Shown: piece by piece, positions 55,800 through 62,859 of the stretch
How positions within the stretch are numbered: position 1 is the first letter of the stretch
Layout of the letters: every line of letters begins with the position of its first letter
Assembly (NCBI GenBank): GCA_049724395.1
Contig: JAUGWO010000230.1
Location: 1 to 62,859, forward strand
Length of the DNA: 62,859 nucleotides
Direction: 5' to 3'
Origin: Spongospora subterranea f. sp. subterranea
Lineage: Eukaryota; Endomyxa: Phytomyxea; Phytomyxea; Plasmodiophorida
Notes under the pieces: generated by a model
The model's input: the letters and a program-made list of their open reading frames with translations, nothing else
Databases searched by the model: none
Told to the model about the DNA's origin: nothing
Program-made: the position numbers and the translations under genes

Positions 55800-56360
55800 T
55801 GAACTTTGGGCATTGCCTCAAAACTCATCGGGAAATGGGATATTGAAGCATTTTGCTGTGCTTTTCGAATGAATCCTTTCATCTTTGGAGCCCAAATACT
55901 TTTCACCTTTCGATAAATATGAGATGGGTTGGACTCTGACTGCTCAGAGATAGCATTGGATCGCTTTCCCGTCGTATTTGTTGCTGATGAAGAAACCGTT
56001 TTGAATCCACGACTCCAAGTGCTTTGGGCAACGAGTTAGGGGCTCAATCGTGACCTCTGCACCCTTGCCATTACCTTCAAGAATATTCTGATGGTATAAC
56101 TTGATCATCCCTTCCCCATTGTCAGGCAGCGATGTGATCTGGCCCGGAAAAAGGATGATATCATCGGCTGTGTCCGGGAAGAAGGCCTTCCTCGGGTAAA
56201 GTTATCTATCGAAAAACGCAGTGATTTCAGGTTGACGCAACGAATCGAGCATTTCTGTCCTTTCCTCACAGACAGGACGACGATGCAAACTGATCAGGTG
56301 CTGATCAAGGACGATATCGCCGTTAACCAATCCGGTCGCCGTCAAAAACATTCGAAGCGT
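55800..56360 (-). pseudogene. Unrecognised decayed coding remnant
   Basis: On the minus strand one frame reads GLVNGDIVLDQHLISLHRRP and, beyond a TAA at about 56205, AFFPDTADDIILFPGQITSL and LTRCPKHLESWIQNGFFISN. A second frame continues as SNPSHIYRKVKSIWAPKMKG. The text is clearly protein-like over about 180 codons but has a stop and a frame change. I do not recognise the family; it could be a host gene or a transposon protein. It lies directly upstream of, and antisense to, the gypsy fossil. Confidence 0.4.
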
Positions 56361-56404
56361 CGACAGAACAGTCTTCGTCTAAGATGGCATCTGAATTGAG
56401 TCCG

Positions 56405-59400
56405 AAAAGACGAAGCCGCATTCTACAAATTAGTTCTTTCCAAGGCGAAATCACAACAAGAAGTCCATTCCATTCAAATGGGAACACAAAATCGTAAACC
56501 AAATTTCCCCACAACTACAGGATCAACCAGATCACAATGTCCATCTCAACCAAGTACAGGTAAATCTACATCTAGAGATAAATTCCAAAAACCCGCTACC
56601 TCTTTCTCTGGGCGAACTACTAAAGAAGGACGTCTTATACCGAAAGCAGTCTCCGAAAAGTTTCTGTCGCGTCCACCCCCTATAAACGGTTGTTTAGTAT
56701 GCAAGGGACCGCACTGGGTACAAGTTTGTGACACAGCGACGCCCGAACAAGTGAAAGCTGCCTACGACAACTTGAAATTGATACCAGGAGAACCCAGTTG
56801 AAAGCACTAAATAACATATTAGAGAAAAACTTCATGGAGAGCGACCAAGTCACACTCCAAAACAAGATTTCATTTCCATTTGAACTAGACAATGGCGCGT
56901 CAAAGACGACGTTATCAGCCAAAATGTTGTCTTCGATATCTGCGTTAGCGCCTGTGATGATACGAACTCTCGATCCTCCGCTAACTTGCAAACTTGCTAC
57001 CATAAGTCATTCGACGACGATGTCTAAAACCGCTTATCTCGATCTTACTCTTTCATTGCGAGCAGGAACCGTAAATTTTCGAAACATTGAATGGTATGTC
57101 ACTGACGAGGACATGGACACCGTTTTAATAGGTAAACCCGAACTTTTCAAGTTAGATATCGATCCCGAAACGACTCTAAGCAACCAGCTTTTCGAGGCGC
57201 CGAATAATCGAATCGACGTTGAACAATCATCCAACATTACAGCAGCTGAGGCGTCTAAACTCCAGCTTCATCGTTTCGTAGTCCAAGATGATCCAGGTGA
57301 TGCTGATTATGAAATTGCTTTTGGAGCAGACGAAAAAACGGTAACTCGACAAAGCATCGACGAAATGATACAAAGAGCGGTCGATAAAGGATTAGACAAA
57401 GCATATACCAGCCCTCCAGAAACTAGTGTATCGGTACGAAGATATAAGGCGAGTTAAACTGGGAAGTGATCCTCCTGCAAAAGTCACACCACAGAAGCTA
57501 CACTTCGCAAATGCTGATCAACCAGTTCGTTGCAAGAACCGTCGTTATCCTCCTGCTTATCAAGACTTTATGCATCATCATACGCTATTGCTGGAGCAAT
57601 ATGGAGTACATCTACCGTAATCCTAACTCCCGCTACGCGTCACCAGCTCTAGTCGTTTCTAAACCCGGTGGAGGGTATCGATTATGCATCGATACAAAGG
57701 AAGTTAATCGAAAAATTGAGCCGTCGATATGGCCTATGCCACATATCGATGTCAATATTAATGTAATCCTATTATTAATGCATTTGAAAGACGCTGATTG
57801 TTTCTTCAAATTAGATGCGTTTAAGGGATACTGGCAGTTCCCACTTCATCCAGATTCGCAGGAATTCTGTTCCTTTATGACTCATGAGGCAGTATTCACT
57901 CCTAGGCGAATTATTCAGGGCATAGTCGACTCCGTCTTCGTGTTCCAAGCTGGCATGCAAGAAGCACTCGGTGACCTCATTTATACCATAGTTCTCCTCT
58001 GGGTAAATGACATCCTAGGTTATGGGAAGCAATCCGCCCATTTAGCGAATCTCGAACGAACAGTATCGCGTTTGAACGACAAATCGATTAAACTTAATCC
58101 GCAAAAGTGCGAATTATTTTTTAAGGATGTCACATGGACAGGAAGAATATTTTCAGCGAAAGGTATATCATTTGATCCTCAGGTTATTAACCCTCCCGTA
58201 ATATGCCAATTTCAACCAACGCAGCTGATTTGCAACAATTCCTCTGCGCCCTAAATTGGATGAGAAACAGTATCCCGAAATTCACAGAACTGATCGGACC
58301 ACTACAAGAGTTGTTGTTGTTATGTCAAAGAAGCATTGACAGTTCTCAAAAAACGCAATTACGAAAGATGAATTTATCCGATTCGCGATGGACTAGTGAG
58401 CATGGGATTGCTTTTGAACGTCTCAAAAAGGCCATCGAAAGTATTGTTACGTTATCTCATCCCAAGGACGATAAAGAAGTCTGTCTTTTTCCGGACGCAT
58501 CCGACAAATTTGGTCAGTCGTTTTGACACAAGTTGCGCCCGAAGATCTTTGTAAACCAAGGAATGAACAAGATCACGAACCACTATGTTTTCTCAGCGGT
58601 ACTTTCACCACTAACGCTTTGCGGTGGCCGATCATTGAAAAGGAAGCTTTTTCCATTATAGAAGGTTGTCATCGACTGAAGCATTTTCTGCTGCGCGACA
58701 AACCCTTTTACATTTTCACTGATCACAGAAATCTAGTTTACATTTTTGATCCAACGTCGAGAGTCGCCGAGACAAAGCGTCATACTGCTGACCGCCTAGC
58801 GCGTTGGGAACTACAACTACGAAATTTTAACTTTGTCATTGAGCATATTGATGGTTCTGGAAAACCTTTGGGCGGATCTGCTTACTCGATGGGGTGCTCA
58901 TCCCGTTGAACCTGTTCAAGCGAAAATATTAACCTTACGCTCAACTACAATTGTCCAACCACTTACTAATCCAGATTTCGTTTGGCCATCTTTCAAAGAA
59001 ATTTCTCAGGCTCAAGCGGATAACCTACATTCAATTCCTGAAAACACATATCAGTTCGATGAGTCGCTAAAGCTTTGGAGCAAAGCCTCTCCTCCGCATC
59101 AGATCTGGGTGCCTACCGAATCTCTTCGTTTGCGCATTTGTATTATTGCTCATTGTGGAATCTCAGGGCACCAAAGTTTCGAGCGGACAAAGGCAGCAAT
59201 TTTGAAATTGTTTTCTTGGCCCTCAGCTCAAACATCCATTCAAAATTTTGTTGACAAGTGCCTCCATTGTGTGCGTTTGAAAGGAAAAGTAGTTCCTCGC
59301 CCTTTTGGCTATGCGACGCACGGGTCTCAGCCAAATGACGTGATCCACTATGATTTTTTATTTATCATGAAGCCAAAAACATCATGGTCGCACAAGTACG

Positions 59401-60482
59401 CTTATGTCCTTGTTGTAAAAGATGATTTTAGCAATTTTGTTGAACTCATTCCATCGACTTCAGCCCATCATTCGGTTGTGGTATCCTCTTTGCTGGATTG
59501 GTTTAAGCGTTTTGGCATTGTGTATACCCATGTATGTATCCGATCAAGGCAGTCATTTTAAAAATCGTGTCCTCGACGAATTGTGCTCTCATCTGCACAT
59601 CAACCATCACTTCGTAACCGCGTATTCCCCCTGGGCGAATGGTTCCGTTGAAATCGTAAATCGTCATCTTCTATTTATTTTAAAATCATTTTTATCAGAG
59701 TTCCGCCTTTCGTTTGAAGATTGGCCGTCCCTCTTGCCGCTGGTGAATATGAGCCTAAATCATCGTGTACGTCCACGAATAAGTTTCGCACCAGTTACGA
59801 TAATGACGGGATTGGAACCGACAACTTTACTATCTACGCTATTCGTAGAATCTACCCGATCCATTTTCACAATACCAAAATCTGCTTCAGAGATCCATGA
59901 TGATAATAAGAGCCTTTCAGACGCCGTTGATCAAATTCATCGTACAGTTGATGAAAATGTTTCTAAGCAAAGACAGCAACGCCACGCTTCTCGAGAGAAT
60001 CAAAGAAATGTTATACCGATTAATTTCGGAATCGGGGATAACGTTCTCGTCGCATACAACCTGTCTCGAAACCATCAGCACAAACTCGTTGGAAATTGGC
60101 GGGGCCCATTTCGTATTGTTGATTCTGTTAATAATTTTGTTTTAAGGTACAAGACTATATAACTCAAGATATAGCCGAAGTGCACGTAGCAAGAATGCGT
60201 TATTTCGATGATTCCAAACTAGAAATGACAGCAGATCTGTACAATCAGATTGCCCACGACAGTTTCGGTTATCAAGTTGATCATTTCGAGGATCTTCGAC
60301 TAAATCAAGAACTAATCAGCCAGAAATCCTTGTGGCTTGGAAAGGGTTTCATGGTCACGATTCAACTTGGGAACCTGTTACAAATCTCGTGGCAGATGTT
60401 CCTGTATTACTTAAAGGTTTCTTGTGTGACAGGACCGATTCTTTGTCACATTCATTGCTCGAATCTTTATGAAAGAGGGGAA
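56405..60482 (+). mobile_element. Ty3/gypsy retrotransposon fossil (gag end, protease, RT, RNase H, integrase, chromodomain-like tail)
   Basis: In order: the end of gag with a zinc knuckle (CLVCKGPHWVQVC near 56700); aspartic protease (FPFELDNGASKTTLSA, VLIGKPEL); reverse transcriptase (YRLCIDTKEVNRKI, FFKLDAFKGYWQFP, LWVNDILGYG); RNase H (YIFTDHRNLVYIF); integrase with its HHCC region (HCGISGHQSFERTKAA, KCLHCVRLKG) and core (GSHFKN, FVTAYSPWANGSVEIVNRH); and a C-terminal piece (VHVARMRYFDDSKLEM) like the linker before chromodomains in oomycete gypsy elements. The element is broken at several places, perhaps five to eight, so it is not whole. No 5' LTR is seen. It shares a family with the fossil at 12490-13770. 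Confidence 0.85.
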
Positions 60483-60668
60483 TGTACTACAGCCAGCCCT
60501 TAGTACAGCCCTCTCTACTCTCAGTCCGATAACGACAAGATTATGTCCCATGATAATAAATGACTCCGAACGATGTATGCACAGATTCTAACAGTATGAT
60601 GTTGTTTTACGCATGTTAAAACCCGAATAAGTCATTCATTTTATAGGTTTTCGAACCGGAGAGGTACA
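60483..60668 (+). mobile_element. Probable 3' LTR of the gypsy fossil
   Basis: A purine-rich tract (GAAAGAGGGGAA) directly precedes TGTACTACAGCC at 60483, the usual arrangement of a polypurine tract and LTR start. A matching end GAGGTACA occurs at 60668, giving 186 bp, but the end is uncertain because another protease-like fragment begins there. No second LTR is found to compare. Confidence 0.45.
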
Positions 60669-60960
60669 TGGAAACAAACGTCCCGTTTGAGCTTGACTCA
60701 GGTCATATACTCTATCTTAATACGGAGGTTTTGATTCATCCCGTTTTGTAAACTGTCGACGAAACGCTGAAACATATATTTGTAGATACGAGTTGTTGCC
60801 CCAATTTGTTCCATTGGCATGATTCGAATTGACAAATTCGTGTTAACACCTGGCACTGTCCATGGCGTAACTGCAGCTGATATTGTAGGTGACAACGTCA
60901 GGCAGCACATCGAAACATTGAAGAATAACAATCCTGGTTATGAGGATTTCTTTCGAGTAA
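60655..60960 (+). mobile_element. Additional gypsy protease fragment
   Basis: The plus strand at about 60672 reads ETNVPFELDSG, the same opening as the proteases at 56860 and in the fossil at 12490-13770. Later text (LTPGTVHGVTAADIVG) may belong to it. A short, broken fossil piece of the same family. Confidence 0.45.
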
Positions 60961-61272
60961 TTTGACGGTTAATAATAAAATTGCAAGCGACAATAATTTT
61001 GGTATAATCGTTCTTATTGTAGCTCCTAGTAAATATACTTTAGCCCGAAACCTGGATTATCCCTCTTTACGTCTTAATGTATTGCCACAGGTGTTTACTT
61101 TACCTAGATGTTCTGCTGCGGCTATGCCCTCTAAACAACTTTTACGATTGGTAGGGAAGTGGTCAGAAAGTGGTCAAGGTTCAATCCTCCCGAAAAGTCT
61201 ACCGTCTTCTTTGTCAAAGCGCAGGGTTGCGCTACGACTGTAAGGGGAATACCGGTACAGTACTATTACATA
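60961..61272. other. Intergenic stretch before the mariner-like element
   Basis: No gene seen; ends in the TA target dinucleotide at 61271-61272. Confidence 0.5.
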
Positions 61273-62854
61273 CTCCCTCTGTCCCATAATGTCTGGCCGG
61301 TACGCACTTTCTGTTTTGTCCCAGAATGTCTGGCCGGTATTTTTATTGAGTGGGCGATACTCTCAATCGAGTGAGCTCAATAAGTTCTTTGTCGACATCA
61401 AGAGTGATCGGGAGAGTTCCGGCGCGCTGCATGGCCTCTTTCCCCATATGGGGAATCTTGTATCCTATACCTCCACCGTTCTGCATCGTCTCTCGCATGC
61501 ACTGTTGCCAGGTCAAGAACACGAAGTTCAGCTTCTCTTCCGTTAATTGTTGAAAGGCATTTTGTACTTCGTGGATGAGGTCGTCGACATTCCGTGGGGC
61601 ACATTGGTGCTGAATCGATTGAATTGCATTGAAAAACCTTAAGTCAAGGACGTTCATGTCGGGGCTATTAGGTGGCTGACACCGAAGGATGATATCGAAG
61701 CCATCAGATCCCGCAGCCTCAACGAAGGCCTTGTCTAAAGATGATAAATGCGGCTTGGCATTATCCTGCTGTATGAAAATGGAACAACTATTGGCCATAG
61801 AGCGTGGCCATCGAGACCGAATCGCTGAAAGAACATTTTCCAACAACATGCAGCGATAGGATTCTTTCGTGACAGTAATGGGTTTTGTCACAAGTGTTCC
61901 AACAACACGGTTCTTGCTACCTCGTTTTGCCGGTTCCTTGATGACGAACGGCCATATACCAAGCTTGCCGTCAAACTGTGTTTTTCGGTGTTGGTCGAAT
62001 CTGGGTCGAGCGACGGCCGCCAAAAACATGACCTTTTCAATGAATCGCTTCGATTTGCACGAACGCAGTGGTGCAGGCTCGCCATCTGCCAGGTAATAGA
62101 TTCTGGTCGCTTTCGTCATGAAGAACCATTTTTCGTCCACGTGGACAATGTCGAACATGTTTTGGAAACTATTGGTGCCCTCCTGCAACATCGACAAACA
62201 GAATTTCAGCCTCTCGATCTTGTTTGAATCCGTCAATAATGGCTTTATGGAATTCGAATGCCTTCGATGGCTCCTTCTTTGGCGCGTCGACCTAAGGTAG
62301 AGCGCGGAATGCCAGTTGCCTTTGCCATGGAACGAATAGTGGAGCGACGATTAAGCGGTACGTCAACCAGGACAGATGAGATATCCTCGATGGTCTTCTT
62401 GCGGCCGCAGGCCCCAAAATTGGCGTCGACACAAGGAACCAAGGCACCCTCTGATATCTGTTGCTGCGCCCGACTCCAGATTCGGCTGACCGTCTTCCAC
62501 CCGACAGAGAAATGACCAGCAATCTCTGTAAACGCACCCTTCACTGGCTTGCAATCTCGTAACTTCGTCAGAAGCAATTGTTAAATTGCCTGGCGCTGCT
62601 CGTTGCTTGAAACGACATGGTGGTTTGATTGCTCATCTTCCCCATCAATTTTGGGAACCGATCACCATTATTTTGAGGGCTGGGCGGGTCATTCCGTCAT
62701 GGTCATGTAAAACCGCATTTTTAACGCTTCACATTTTCGCAACTGTTGGGGAACCTTTGTCACTCGATAGCTTGCTGGGTAGATCTCGCAGAGATCTTTC
62801 CATCAGGCTATAAAACTACCTCCATGCGCTAAAATTCACCTTAATCCCACGGAG
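61273..62854 (-). mobile_element. Mariner-like element (DD39D), degraded, TA-flanked
   Basis: The left end is CTCCCTCTGTCCCATAATG, flanked by TA at 61271-61272; it resembles the plant mariner/Stowaway terminus CTCCCTCCGT. The right end, read inward, is CTCCGTGGGATTAAGG, flanked by TA at 62855-62856, a poorer match, as if partly deleted. Just inside the left end the motif GTCCCAxAATGTCTGGCCGG occurs twice (about 61280 and 61319), a candidate transposase-binding repeat. The element is 1582 bp and carries one transposase gene on the minus strand. Confidence 0.75.
61343..62625 (-). pseudogene. DD39D mariner-like transposase, disabled
   Basis: The minus-strand protein starts with a helix-turn-helix region (FTEIAGHFSVGWKTVSRIW near 62500; then RSTIRSMAKATGIPRSTLGR). 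The catalytic domain follows: HVDEKWFFMTK (first Asp), IFIQQDNAKPH (second Asp) and PPNSPDMNVLDLRFFNAIQ (third Asp). Exactly 39 residues separate the last two, the DD39D signature of plant and oomycete mariner-like elements. Two defects are seen. There is a TAA at about 62584 where a Tyr codon is usual, just before the first long frame. There is also a one-base frame change near 62245, between the DNA-binding and catalytic parts. The copy is probably immobile on its own. Confidence 0.8.
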
Positions 62855-62859
62855 TAAAG

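Noticed and set aside
1-62859. Bacterial-type operons, prophage or toxin-antitoxin systems
   Set aside because: Introns, histone, proteasome and SNARE genes show eukaryotic nuclear DNA throughout; no ribosome-binding-site operons or phage genes were seen.

Overview
The window is eukaryotic nuclear DNA. Host genes carry many short GT-AG introns (mostly about 35-60 nt), genes are closely packed on both strands, and there are a histone H2B gene, proteasome, SAGA-type adaptor, GPI-transamidase, SNARE and telomere-capping genes. Two genes are of flagellar type (a PG-rich SHIPPO-repeat protein and an RIIa/EF-hand protein like EFCAB10), so the organism probably makes flagellated cells. A SYP7-like Qc-SNARE, a Cys-rich ABCG24-type half transporter, a severin-type actin protein, a plant/oomycete-type DD39D mariner and oomycete-like Ty3/gypsy fossils point to a flagellated protist, perhaps in the SAR group (oomycete or plasmodiophorid-like). 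That placement is inference; no rRNA or organelle marker is present to fix it.

Layout. 1-7272 is repeat-rich: retroelement ORFs with zinc knuckles and a coding minisatellite, an old Ty3/gypsy gag region with one LTR, a tRNA-type SINE sitting inside that LTR with a 12-bp target duplication, a possible MULE tail, and a whole-looking IS630/Tc1-like transposon (4677-7272) with TIRs, TA target site and an open transposase. 7273-15031 is a gene graveyard: an orphan ORF, a TBC (Rab-GAP) pseudogene, a fragment copied from the arginine deiminase gene 20 kb away, a second gypsy fossil, and an intact four-helix membrane protein gene beside a broken partial copy. 15032-27500 is sparse, with RPN6, an EFCAB10-like gene, a glutaredoxin-like gene and several unrecognised exon clusters.

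27531-55284 is the gene-dense core: H2B, an arginine deiminase fused to a second pentein domain, a PUB-domain protein, a SETD3-like methyltransferase, a small mitochondrial-looking protein, a SYP7-like SNARE, pyruvate dehydrogenase E2, severin, a MULE-like remnant, an RRM protein, a SHIPPO-repeat protein, GPAA1, ADA2, STN1 and an ABCG transporter. 55285-62859 is repeat-rich again: a decayed coding remnant, a Ty3/gypsy fossil and a mariner-like element that ends six bases before the window does.

The genes do not form one pathway; this is an ordinary mix of housekeeping genes with repeat islands at both ends. The most unusual points are the arginine deiminase with a second, apparently cysteine-less CtlX/ARDP-like pentein domain; the dispersed duplicate of its active-site exons; and several candidate introns of only 24-28 nt. 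Several host genes also show one-base frame slips, some in homopolymer runs, which could be real decay or leftover long-read sequencing error.
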